DNA of 64,000 nucleotides from Patella vulgata (Eukaryota; Mollusca; Gastropoda; Patellidae), in assembly GCF_932274485.2 (NCBI RefSeq), contig NC_065884.2, positions 57,908,546 through 57,972,545 of the forward strand. Direction: 5' to 3'. Positions 55,201 through 64,000 of this stretch are shown one piece after another. The notes beneath the pieces are model-generated. The model was not told the origin of the DNA. It made no database searches and worked only from the letters and a program-made list of their open reading frames with translations. Each line of letters begins with the position of its first letter. Position 1 is the first letter of the stretch. A program made the position numbers and the translations under genes.

Positions 55201-58200
55201 ATTAGTAAAGGCTCATTCACAAAGGACAATATAATAATAAAAAAAAATGTGTAGAATGGACTAAGCAGGCATAAACAACTGCCATTCAATTTGTACAATT
55301 CACATATTTCACCATCACCAAACATACTTTTCTTTAAGACCCATTTCGGTCTATTTTAAGGTTCCAAAGAATAGAGCAATTATATACACCCTTTAAAATA
55401 AATTTCAAAATTCCTCCTGTTTTGGCGCTCTTTCCCTTTAATCAGAATGTTAAAGTATGGTAGTGATGTTATTGATTTATAAAACAAATCAAGGGCACTC
55501 TCTGCACTGGGGGAATAAAGACATACTATATTGTTTTATAGCCATCTACAGACATGCAATCTGATTAAAACACAGATCCTATTTCGTTTCGTTTTTTATA
55601 GTTCAAAATTTCGTTTTACTTGTCTTACTACACTAGGATCTTGAATAGTTGTTATCATTGATGGGCTCTGGATGATGTGAGGGATAAGCCAATGAAACAG
55701 TCTGTTAAGGCGACTTCTTGGCTGGCCATGCACAGAACTGTGGGTAAACCACTAGAAACGCCAACGCTGATTGATTAATCAATGTCTGACGTCATAGGGT
55801 CAAAAGCCGCTCATGCGACCCCTGAGAAAACCTTCAAGTACAACTTGTCAGATCTTCATGTAGTGTAGGCCATCGAAAGTATAAAAAAATGAAATGAAAT
55901 ATAGATCTGTATTTTAATCAGATTGGCAGACATGTGGAATATAACGATCAATTAGTTTTCCATTACTTATTACCTTTTAACTATCCCATTACCCATTGCA
56001 TGAAATAAAATAAAATGAGTCCTTATTTTCTGAACTCATTACACATTCATTACTTCCAACCGTTCAATGAATACTTTTTAGTACACATTACCATAATGCT
56101 AGACTTGATAGATAACAATAGGGAAGTATTTTATTTCAAAATTCCGGAAATAAAATTTGCCAGTCCTTCCTTCCTATGTCTTCTACTTGAATAAATTTGA
56201 TGATGTTTATTGTTGTTTTTATATTCGTTGAAAAATCAGTTCAAGTATTTAACATAAATTCTTTCCTTTGTGACTATTTTATTTATTTTCTATGTCATTA
56301 TTATTTTATTAGACACTTCTTGCAGCACAACTGCCACAAATATATTAAATATTATTATTTTTATTACACACTTCTTTGCATCTGTGACATAATAAGCTCA
56401 TGTTATGAAACAAAACATATTACATTTATTTAATAAAACAGGATAACAAAGAACATATTTGATAAAAAGATAAAATAAAATTCAGCAGATGTTGCAATTA
56501 TTCAGCAGATGATATTTTATGTACCATGTAATTAAAATAGATCTCTATTAAAATAAGTCTAGATAATTCATCTATTAAGATAGGTCTAAGTAATCCATCT
56601 ATTAACATAGCTCTAGATAATCCATCTATTAAAATAGCTCTATAGCTCTAGATAATCCATCTATTAAAATGATTACTAAGTTTAGTTTTAAATGTTATTT
56701 GTGGAAGTCATGGCTTCAATCCCATGCCTGTCCAACCTCCAGTTTCCCCCCATAGCTAAAAATCCCTACAAGAAAGTGATTTATTGAAATAAATTTGAAC
56801 CATATGTTAGTCCTTAAATGATCTTAAAGTGGATGTTAAACATATTTTTTGCATACTTTGTAGACCAGAAGATTTTATAGATTTACATGCTTCACCGAGT
56901 GATGAACCAATTCCACCAGATTGTACACAAGTCACTGATCTAGATTTTAGTGCACATAGCTTTGAACACTTGGAGGTAAATATTTTAATCTTTTAATTGT
57001 ATATAATAAGAGAAGACATGAAACTGGTTGATGCTTTTAACAAGAGAAATGAAGAACTATTCTGATGATGGGTTTCCGTGACAACACTAGTGTTTGAGTT
57101 TATAACTTTGATTATGAGTTCCACTGATTACACTGGTGCTTGACTATAACTTTGATGATGGACCTCACTAGTGTTTGACTAGAACTCTGATGATGGGGGG
57201 GATGGCCGAATGGTTAGCACGTGCATGCTGTATCATACGGCCTGTCATTGAGTCAACTGGCATGGTTTCGAATCCCCGGTTGTATGTGACAAGGAGTAGG
57301 GTCGCCTGTCCAACCTCGTGGGTTTTCTACGGGTCCTCCGGTTTCCTCCCACTGCTAAAGACTCCTACACGCAAGCGAATTATTGAAATAAAATTAAAAA
57401 CCATATGTTAGTCCCGAAATGACCTAGTTTGTGTCGAGTGGACGTTAAACCCCATCTCTCTCTCTCTCTGATGATGGGTTCCACTGACTACACTAGTGCT
57501 TGCCCAGAACTCTGATGATGGGTTCCACTGACCTCACTAGTGTTTGACTAGAACTCTGATGATGGGTTCCACTGAATACACTATGTTTTATTGTTAACAG
57601 GGAGTTAAAGATAGACATAATCTAACAGGAACTCCTGAGTGGGGATTAAAAAGTGCCATCACCCATCAAGATAATGTTGATGATTATGGACATTTGGTCT
57701 ACGAAGCATTTAAAAGTGTAAGTATAACTATAAGAATTCTAAAACCACTTCATTTTATTGAATAAAACTGTTTAATTCTGAGTGCAAAGACGTAAAAATT
57801 GTTATCCTAATTCCATGCAATCACCTGAAGCTCTGTGTGCGGCGCGCCAACAACCAAGGTTATTGTGTAGGTAATGATTTATTTAAAGACTTGATGCTTC
57901 ATTTACATTTTTGCTAAAATATCAAATTTCTTACGGCTTGATACACGCTAAATATGTACTCGTATTGATTATTTAAGACATGTTATATAAAAATAAAATC
58001 AAAATACCAGTGCTCGATAATTTCTCGGCTGGGATTGAAGCAGATTTAGACTATTGATTTGGACAATTAGCAGTAATCAATTGTTAAATCGAATACCAAC
58101 CCTGTCTTAATTTGCCACAGATGATTCAAAGATAGCAACTAATCTTGTGTGATTAGGACACTGAACTAAAATACCCTGGGTTCAAGGAAAATCAGTCTAG

Positions 58201-61200
58201 TTATTTGGATGGTATAAAAAAAAACAAGGTCCTATGTACAAACAGATATAATCATAATCTTTATTCAATATAGAAGGTCATTGACCCATAGTATCCGATG
58301 CAAGATAATTGTACACAATGTTGCTACATGTGCATATAAAATATATAAACAATTTCTATCAAAATCAACCATGGAGGAGTCCGTATAGTTTGCCTTAATA
58401 ATAAGGCCTGTTTTATAAATATAAAGATGGACATAGAACTCGAGTTGATAGTGCATAAAAGATCCTTTAGCAAATCAAATTCAAAAAAGAGTTCAATCAA
58501 ATGCCTCTGATTTCCAGCCCTTCCACCATAGCTTTCCACAGTACTAAACCATATTCATTATTTTTACACTGATGTTTTTTTTTTATAGAATAAAACATCA
58601 TGGGTATTATACAATATGGCAGCATTTTACTGGAGAATAAAGGGTGATCCCTATCAAGCTGTAGAATGTGTTAGAAGAGCTCTACATTATTCCCCAAGGT
58701 AATGATTGTACTCTCAGATTTCAGTAAAATGTGCAAAGATCAACATCTAGATAAAAGGACATTTGACAGTCGGAATTCGATGTTGTCCAGACAAAATTTT
58801 CCTAATAGAACTCTGTATGAAGGAAGTTGAACCCCATTTCTTTCATTCATTCATTCAGTAAAGGGTAATTCGACCTTACCTCGGATATCAACTGGACCAT
58901 TTCTCAGGAGATCGGTATATTGATCAAAACTAGAAGAAAACAATTTTTGAGGCCCGTGCATGACTTTGATTGGCATTAGATTGGTCTAAATCAAATTTTT
59001 TTGTTTATTTGTTGTTTTTTTTTATTATCAAAAATTATTACCTACAACCTTTGTCTAAATATTTGATAAAATAAACTAAACAACAATATGTGTTAAACAT
59101 TTACAAACATAATAAAATAAATTTGTGATGGACAGAGCTACTGCAGATATAGACTAACGGTTGGTGGGAATTAGCATGGTTCCCAACAGCTTTTATGGTC
59201 AAGCCATTGTCTTTATATTTATAATATAAATAACCTGCTATTTGGCTTAACTCAGGTTTTACTAGAATTTCGCTTGCTTGTTGATTGCTATGAATATACA
59301 ATATAATTCTAAATTTATTATTTTTTTCTTCAAGATTAATCCCCTTTTGAGATTAATCTTGTTAAGATTTATTAAATAACAAGATTAATCTTGTTTAAAT
59401 TATTCATAGTCAATATTAAATCCAGTAAATAATCATATTTTGTCACAAAAAACATCTATAAAAGGACTAAACATTTATGTTATAATCTTTATATGTATCT
59501 AATGAAGGTCGATTAAAGACCGAAACGTCATCAATAAATCCTGTCTTATCAACACAGCTTCTGTTCTTCTTGGGTTAGGGGATCCATCACTTACTTGTTA
59601 TGAAAAAAAACATGTTTTTGTACTTGAGCACAGAACTTGACATATCATTGTACATTGGCCATTAATACATGTACATCATCTAAAAATATAGTCTATTAGT
59701 CAGATAATAATAATGGTTACTTTTCTCTACTTTCAATTTCAGGTTTCATAAAGATGTAGCCTTGATTAGTTTGGGTAATATATTACACAGAGCTCGTTAT
59801 TCTAATGAAGCAGCTGTTGTTGTTCATTCAGCACTTGAGATATCAAAAGAGCTCAATGTCAACCATTTTACTTTAGGAAATGTTTATGCGGTAAGGTTAC
59901 TACCTCGCTCTTTGATTTAAGTTTAATATTAAACATTCATTTGGGTTCATCTGATATAGGGGGGGGGGACGAATGGGAGAATGTTTGTGCTTTAGATCAT
60001 AAGGTGTGTCAATGATTCAATTGGTGTTTAAGTTTGGTAGACTCACCTGTCCACTCACCTGTCCAGCCTCATCGGTTTCCTCCTGAAATGACTTAGTTTC
60101 TGTGAAGTGGGTGTTAAACCCAATTTTTCTGTCTCCTCCGAGTTCACAAAGCATTCTCAGACTTAAGTTAAGAATTTACTCAATAGTTAAGAATTTACAC
60201 AAAAGTTAAGAATTTACTCAAAAGTTAAGAATTTACTCAAAATTGTTCGCCCTATTTTAACTAAAATAAAGCCCGTTATAAAACTTTTGTTATTTTAATG
60301 TATTAGATACATCAATAAGAAACTATGTGCAAAGTTTTCTGTTTCTGGATCAAAGATATTTGTCATCAACAGTGACTGAAAGTTTAGTAAATTCTTAGTT
60401 GAAGTCTGAGAATGCTTTGTGAACTGAGGGCCTGGTGTGTTATTTTGATCAGTAATGCATCAATCTTCTTAATACAGTTAATTATTACACGACTTAATAC
60501 AGTTAGTCCTACAGTTAATTATTCATTAATTCAGAGAAGTTGTACTGAACGGTAAAAAAAGAAGAGTTTATGTCATACAGGAAATGAATCATTTATTAAA
60601 GGATGTAGTCATTTTTTATAAAACTGTGTTTGTTTAAATAGAATGCTAGTTGAAGTGCATCCAATTCTGGGTCATAAGGGTTATTTGCATTAATTTCACG
60701 TCTTAAAAGTTTTTTGTTTTTTTAAAACCATGTTTTTATTCAGTAAATATCTGAATGACTTACCACATGCATTACATTTCAAGGTTTTACATTTATCTCG
60801 ATCTCATCATCTGTCTGTAGTATTTATAGATATTTACTGATTCTTGTGTTATTTATAGCTCATATTTATTTATCTTTCTGTATTCTACGCTCAATACAAA
60901 CAACTTTATTTAAAGATGTATTATGTAAGATATAGATAAAGAGTTGACAGTTCTGGCTGTAATAGATAATGAAAAAGGAATATATTAAAATATCAGTCAA
61001 ATTACTTCATTATGAGTGAAGCTATGAATGTTTGAAGAATAGTGTAGCCATGTGAAAAAATCTGTAATTAAAGTTTATATAACATTTGAGGCCAAAAGAA
61101 AGATCTGCAATAGGCAAATTTAGCTTTTACATAATATATGTTTATATATTTCAAAATTAAGGAAATGAATTGATGGTTGTTATATCAGTCAGTTTATGAT

Positions 61201-64000
61201 TATCCAATATCCTCTTTCAGGGTTGTGTACTTGATAATTGAGCCATCGTTATATTTCTGGTATATTTCCGGTTTCTAATTCAACCCTTAATATTTAGTAG
61301 ACTTACTTCCCTTTACCTTGAATAGGGCTTAACAGACTTTAACATCCTACTTTACTACACAAACCAGGCTAATGGGAAATACAAATGTGTGGTAGTTAAG
61401 GGGGCAGGCTATGCGAAAATTGTTGTTTTGAAATGTTAAAGCTATTGCATTGAAAATAATACAAGTAGTTAGAAAATGTAATAAACAAGGGAAAATTAAC
61501 ATTAAAAAATAGTTGTTGCCAGGGTAACTCATTTTTTTGGAAAAAATTACGAAAAACGTAGGTACGCTATATCTCTGTAACTAATTAAGATATCTTCGCC
61601 AAATTTGCAGGGTTTTAAAACTAATATCTACTACAGAATCAGACAGAAAGTAATTATGATTAATATTACAAAAGTTATCAAAATATTTCTCCAAAGACAA
61701 AATATTGTAGTGAGGCAAATGTTTTAAACATCATTTTCCAAGAAACTATAAAAATTTGGGGTTATTATTAAAAATAAGCAGTCCGAAAATGAGACATTTA
61801 TCTTTATTATTATCAGAGATATGGTGTTCCTACGTTTTTCATACTTTTTCCCCAAAAATGTGTTACCCTGGCAACAACTTTTTTTTCTTTTTTTTTAATG
61901 TTAGTTTTCCCTTGTTTATTACATTTCCTAACTACTTGTGACATTTTCAATTCAATAGCTTTAGAATTTCAGAATTTTTTTTTCGGGTAGCCTCATCCCT
62001 TAATAGGAATGTTTATATTTTTAATTTTTTGAAAATAAAAACAGGTCATGCGCACCTTTTTAAGTGACACAGCAGAATCTGAGAACCAGAATATATTTTT
62101 TTAAATATGAGCTAAGGCAAGATAGGATATAATATTTTGCCATATACTAACAATGTTAATAATATGTTTGTATAGGTACTGGGAGAATATAATAAATCAG
62201 TTATCTGTTTTGAGAACACTCTAAAAATTCAACCCGACTTCGAGGCAGCTGCTAAGAGGAAATATGCTGTGATGTGCCATTCGAAACTAGAGAGTGCTCT
62301 TGAAGCTCAACACAAGTAAGTCACAATTGATGATTTAATTATTATTAATCTTCTTATTTGAGATAATCTTGTGCTTACATGTACAATTTGGACAAATTTA
62401 CTTTCTGAGGTAAAAATCTAGAACTTCGCTCAACTGAAAGTAAAAGGAAATGATCAAAATGCCAGTCTCATTAGAATTAATAGAATTCGAATATATTTTG
62501 TTTCAGTTATTTTTTCTGTTGTTTGTTTACCTTATATTACCGACAGATGGCCTACCTGTGTTGCTATTGCAAGCCAGTGCTAATGAAATTAGTCACTTTT
62601 CTCTGGTTTGAATCGATATATCACATCAACTTGCTATTTCAGTCATTATTGAAAATTCTGCAAAAGATCTTATTTCTCTGTTCCCCCTTGTTTTTTTTAA
62701 AAGAAGACGCAAACAAAAACCCATATGGCAAAACTGTGGACAAGATGCACAATATACACAGACATTGCAAACCATAAACAGCAGACGTATATATCGGGTC
62801 ATGTGAATGGATACAAAGCCATGTACTACGAGGAATTGGCACATTGAAGAAAACGGTACTATTCATTTTTGAGAAATAAGCCAAGTCTGGATGCAGGTTG
62901 TCTCTGGAATAATGTAACTAGTCAATGTATTATAAAACTTTTTCATATCCTGGATCGATCTTGTATTTCCAGATCTTTACAGAGAACTTTGAAAGATTTA
63001 AAGGATTATCAGAAGAAACATGATCTATGGCAACAACAGAACGAAAAATTATTGACAGAACAAGTGACAACAGAAGCTAAAATTGCTCAAAGTATTGCTT
63101 TGGAATTGAGTAAAGCAAAAAAATCTACACAAGATATAGGTATAAAAGTATTTTTTTGTTATTTATATTATTCTGATATTGTAATATATATTAAAAAGGA
63201 CTCCCAGACAATTTACCTGGCTGCATTCCCTTGTCAAGTCATGTCTTGTGCTTTAGAGTGACAGGGGATCACAATAATCGAATAGTAAGAGCACAGGACT
63301 CTCAATTAGAAAGGTCCATGGTTTGAATCCCGCCTTTAGCTGAGAATTAAAGTAGTAAGATTAGAGTCTATTTGTCTGACAAGGAAACCGTTGTCTAGTT
63401 CTTTAAAGTCCACCCATCTAGAGACTGGAGTGCTCATAAATTCCACCTGTCTAGAGTCAGGAGTGCTCATAAATTCCCTTCGTCGGAGACTGGAGTGTTA
63501 CATAAAGTCCACCTGTCTAAAGACTAGAGTGTAACGTAAAGTCCACCCGTCTAAAGATTGGAGTACTCATAAATTCCACCCGTCCAGAAACTGGAGTGAA
63601 CTTAAGGTTCATGTATCTCGATACTGGAGTGCTTGTACAGTTCACCTGACTAGATACTGGAGTGCTTAAAGTCCATCTGACTAGACACTGGAGTGCACAT
63701 AAAGTCCATCTGTCTAGATACTGGAGTGCATGTAAAAGAACAAGTGTAAAGTTCACCCGTCTAGATACTGGGTAAAGTTCACCCGTCTAGATACTGGGTA
63801 AAGTTCACCCGTCTAGATACTGGGTAAAGTTCACCCGTCTAGATACTGGAGTGCTTGTAAAGTTCACCAGTCCAGATACTGGAGTGTGCGTAAAGTCCAT
63901 CTGTCTAGAAACTGGATTTCTCATAAAGTTCACCCATCTAGATACTGAAGTGCTTAAAGTTCATCTGTTTAGAGACCAAAGTGTAGGTAAAGTAATCTGT
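46278..64000 (+). CDS. TTC17: TTC17 (tetratricopeptide repeat protein 17), first nine coding exons; continues past the window
   Basis: Exons: 46278-46391, 53003-53147, 54222-54339, 56864-56975, 57601-57717, 58589-58698, 59743-59890, 62176-62315, 62973-63139; all frames join, giving about 390 residues of a protein that is about 1,140 aa in humans. The N-terminus MASTVVVVVLLHFIFEQCLL reads as a signal peptide, followed by IHWVVTEDGRVQSQ. Diagnostic matches to human TTC17: SVFNLRRPYDLVAFM, LEQKFYKTDFDCM, SWVLYNMAAFYWRIKGDPYQ, LGNILHRARYSNEAAVVVHS (TPR helices) and SLQRTLKDLKDYQKKHD. Human TTC17 acts with CATIP in actin organisation and primary cilium formation. Intron 1 is very long (6.6 kb) and repeat-filled. 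The donor at 63140 is normal, so the gene continues beyond 64000. Confidence 0.93.
47124..47589 (+). repeat. MITE family 1 copy, plus orientation
   Basis: TTAAAGGAGCGAAATCGCTA to GAGACTTAGCTACTTTAA, colinear with the copy at 12653-13110 over its whole length. Confidence 0.85.
47721..48243 (-). repeat. MITE family 1 copy, minus orientation
   Basis: TTAAAGTAGCCAAGTCTCGA to CGATTTAGCTCCTTTAA, the reverse complement of the copy at 47124-47589, separated by 131 bp. Confidence 0.85.
48326..48515 (+). repeat. Repeat B copy
   Basis: GTAAAAGAAACCTTGATAGT, TTTTCGGGCAAAATCTCCCT, CATTAGCCGAGTTGGAGCAG and TTAAACCCCCTTTCATTTC. Confidence 0.75.
49133..49515. repeat. MITE family 2 copy, diverged
   Basis: ATGCATTTTATAAAGGCTAA to AAATCTTACATAGAGCATCTTTAA region; interior phrases match the family, with many substitutions. 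Confidence 0.7.
49670..49855 (+). repeat. SINE-A copy, diverged
   Basis: ACATGTGGTCTAATGTGTGC at the head position, GGGGTTTGGTCCCAGG (weak B box), CCTCATGAGGTCCCCC and TGATAAACCCCATTT. Confidence 0.6.
50719..51198. repeat. Foldback element with duplicated left arm
   Basis: CACTGTAACCCGGGTATCAT and GATATCCGGGTTACACTG are inverted ends; the arm continues through TTAGCACT..TTTC on both sides. The left arm occurs twice in tandem (about 50719-50820 and 50870-50985). Confidence 0.75.
51560..51914 (+). repeat. MITE family 1 copy, left part
   Basis: TTAAAGGAGCTAAATCGCTA then the family body to ATTGCTCTATTTTTTGGAAC, interrupted by a family 2 MITE. Confidence 0.75.
51915..52318. repeat. MITE family 2, complete copy, nested between family 1 sequences
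   Basis: AAGTATGTTATGCAAGAGCT to CCCATAATGTATCTTTAA, about 404 bp, very similar to 13125-13492 and 42461-42864. Confidence 0.85.
52319..52765 (+). repeat. MITE family 1 sequence, right part
   Basis: Runs from TGTAATATGAATGTATGTAA to GAGACTTAGCTCCTTTAA. It repeats body parts also present in 51560-51914, so it is a second copy and not just the other half. A further short family 1 end lies at about 52770-52895. Confidence 0.7.
53222..53450 (+). repeat. Repeat B copy, diverged
   Basis: CAAGGCCTGTGTGTCTAGTC, ACATAAAAGAACTCTTGAAA and TGCTATCTCGTCAAAATTCT follow the repeat B order in TTC17 intron 2. Confidence 0.6.
54199..54221 (+). promoter_or_regulatory. Uninterrupted poly-T acceptor tract of TTC17 exon 3
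   Basis: A run of about 20 T precedes CAG directly before exon 3 at 54222, an extreme polypyrimidine tract and a likely length-variable site. Confidence 0.7.
54711..54990 (-). repeat. MITE family 1 copy, partial, reverse
   Basis: TTAAAGGAGCTAAACCTCTA then sequences complementary to the right part of other copies (CTCAATATTTTCCATCATAT). The other end is not clear. Confidence 0.6.
55557..55926. mobile_element. MITE family 4 twin, 370 bp, perfect 8-bp duplication
   Basis: CAATCTGATTAAAACACAGA at the left and TATTTTAATCAGATTGG at the right, flanked by CAGACATG on both sides (55549-55556 and 55927-55934). It aligns along its whole length with 34960-35320. It lies in TTC17 intron 3. Confidence 0.9.
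56525..56672 (+). repeat. Minisatellite, period about 27-28 bp
   Basis: Five units of ATCTATTAAAATAGGTCTAG ATAATCC type in TTC17 intron 3. Confidence 0.8.
56700..56850 (+). repeat. SINE-A 3' fragment before TTC17 exon 4
   Basis: TGTCCAACCTCCAGTTTCCC, GATTTATTGAAATAAATTTG and TGTTAAACATATTTT match the SINE body up to about 20 bp before the exon 4 acceptor. Confidence 0.7.
57055..57595 (+). repeat. Tandem repeat (about 46-50-bp units) interrupted by a SINE
   Basis: Units of AACTCTGATGATGGGTTCCA plus CTGA..ACACTAGTGTTTGACTAG fill TTC17 intron 4 on both sides of a SINE-A insertion. Confidence 0.85.
57198..57465 (+). repeat. SINE-A full-length copy inside the tandem repeat
   Basis: A box GATGGCCGAATGGTTAGCAC and B box GGTTTCGAATCCCCGG, end GTTAAACCCCATC and (TC)n. 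CTCTGATGATGGG flanks it (57185-57197 and 57466-57478); because the host repeat has the same unit this is a probable, not proven, target duplication. Confidence 0.92.
58755..58862 (+). repeat. Repeat B 3' fragment
   Basis: AAAAGGACATTTGACAGTCG, GTCCAGACAAAATTTTCCTA and GTTGAACCCCATTTCTTTCA. Confidence 0.65.
59488..59535 (+). ncRNA. Hammerhead-like motif, possible Penelope-type retroelement remnant
   Basis: CTAATGA, a GGTC/GACC stem, then CGAAAC (59499-59526) has the layout of a hammerhead core (CUGAUGA, stem II, GAAA), with one core base different from consensus. Such motifs end Penelope-like retroelements in many animals. No reverse transcriptase is seen nearby. Structure was judged by eye only. 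Confidence 0.35.
59960..60140 (+). repeat. SINE-A copy, diverged
   Basis: G run, GACGAATGGGAGAATGTTTG (A-box position), CACCTGTCCAGCCTCATCGG and GTGTTAAACCCAATTTTTC in TTC17 intron 7. Confidence 0.65.
60165..60245 (+). repeat. Short tandem repeat, 18-19-bp unit
   Basis: Four units of AAGTTAAGAATTTACTCAA. The region 60130-60240 (AGTTCACAAAGCATTCTCAG ACTTAAGTT) also pairs with 60380-60430 in inverted orientation. Confidence 0.8.
60912..61135. repeat. MITE family 2 copy, shortened
   Basis: TTTAAAGATGTATTATGTAA to TTTTACATAATATATGTTTA with internal TCTGGCTGTAATAGATAATG; the centre is deleted relative to other copies. Confidence 0.75.
61400..61999. mobile_element. Long-TIR (about 190 bp) non-autonomous element, 600 bp, TTAA flanks
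   Basis: The first and last 190 bp are inverted copies (for example TAATAAACAAGGGAAAATTA and its mirror TTAGTTTTCCCTTGTTTATT; GTTGCCAGGGTAAC on both sides). TTAA stands at 61396-61399 and 62000-62003. A TTAA duplication is the piggyBac hallmark, but the GGG start differs from usual piggyBac ends, so the superfamily is uncertain. It lies in TTC17 intron 7. Confidence 0.85.
63262..63345 (+). repeat. tRNA-like sequence, probable head of another SINE
   Basis: ATCGAATAGTAAGAGCACAG resembles an A box and GGTTTGAATCCC a B box, 35-40 nt apart. It does not fold into a clean tRNA by eye, and a minisatellite follows. Confidence 0.45.
63395..64000 (+). repeat. Minisatellite, 26- and 32-bp units, running off the window
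   Basis: About 18 units of AGTCCACCTGTCTAGATACT GGAGTGCTCATAA. Four consecutive units (about 63748-63845) are a shortened 26-bp form AGTTCACCCGTCTAGATACT GGGTAA. It lies in the TTC17 intron after exon 9. Confidence 0.9.

Noticed and set aside
61347-61941. Two similar small proteins with YPGNN on opposite strands
   Set aside because: They come from the inverted arms of one transposable element.
62869-63261. Independent 130-codon gene
   Set aside because: Only 62973-63139 is coding; it is TTC17 exon 9 with intron on both sides.
63395-64000. CRISPR-like array
   Set aside because: Repeats are contiguous tandem units with no unique spacers, in a eukaryotic intron.

Overview
The window looks like AT-rich nuclear DNA from an invertebrate, most likely a mollusc. 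Genes are split into many short exons by introns of 0.3-6.6 kb with consensus GT-AG sites. The introns are full of tRNA-derived SINEs ending in a GTTAAACCCC-type tail plus (TC)n, a second dispersed repeat ending in (ATTTC)n, small inverted-repeat DNA transposons and decayed minisatellites. The mollusc call is inference from this repeat style; no species is claimed. No bacterial, organelle or virus-like element was recognised.

Layout. (1) 2679-17558, minus: a 17-exon gene for a predicted 1,179-residue nuclear-looking protein. Its first half is helical; its second half is very Ser/Pro/Lys-rich with a KSP repeat array. I do not recognise the family. (2) 17550-34607, plus: a complete SETD1/Set1 histone H3K4 methyltransferase in 16 exons (1,597 residues), with RRM, central conserved block, acidic exons, N-SET, SET and post-SET. 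It lies head to head with gene 1, and the best candidate first exons overlap by a few bases. (3) 39690-41930, plus: an intronless TRIM-type gene (RING, degenerate B-box, coiled coil, beta-propeller-like C-terminus), with an octamer motif and TATA box about 330 bp upstream. (4) 46278 to beyond the window end, plus: the first nine coding exons of TTC17.

Exon models for genes 1, 2 and 4 were built by hand from splice sites. Reading frame closes exactly for gene 1 (3,540 nt) and gene 2 (4,794 nt) and stays open through the nine exons of gene 4. The least certain parts are the first exons of genes 1 and 2.

The rest is repeat biology: a hAT-like element with an 8-bp target duplication in SETD1 intron 2, two further DNA-transposon relics in intron 3 (one nested in another repeat), a twin pair of about 365-bp MITEs with 8-bp duplications (one nested inside a second MITE family), a 600-bp long-TIR element flanked by TTAA, two oppositely oriented MITE copies that make a natural 0.5-kb inverted repeat in TTC17 intron 1, and several hairpins. 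The most biologically interesting points are the overlapping divergent gene starts, the unidentified KSP-repeat protein, the SETD1 Win motif with Cys in place of Ala, and SETD1 introns that begin with tandem arrays of donor-like sequence. I found no clear new multi-gene system.
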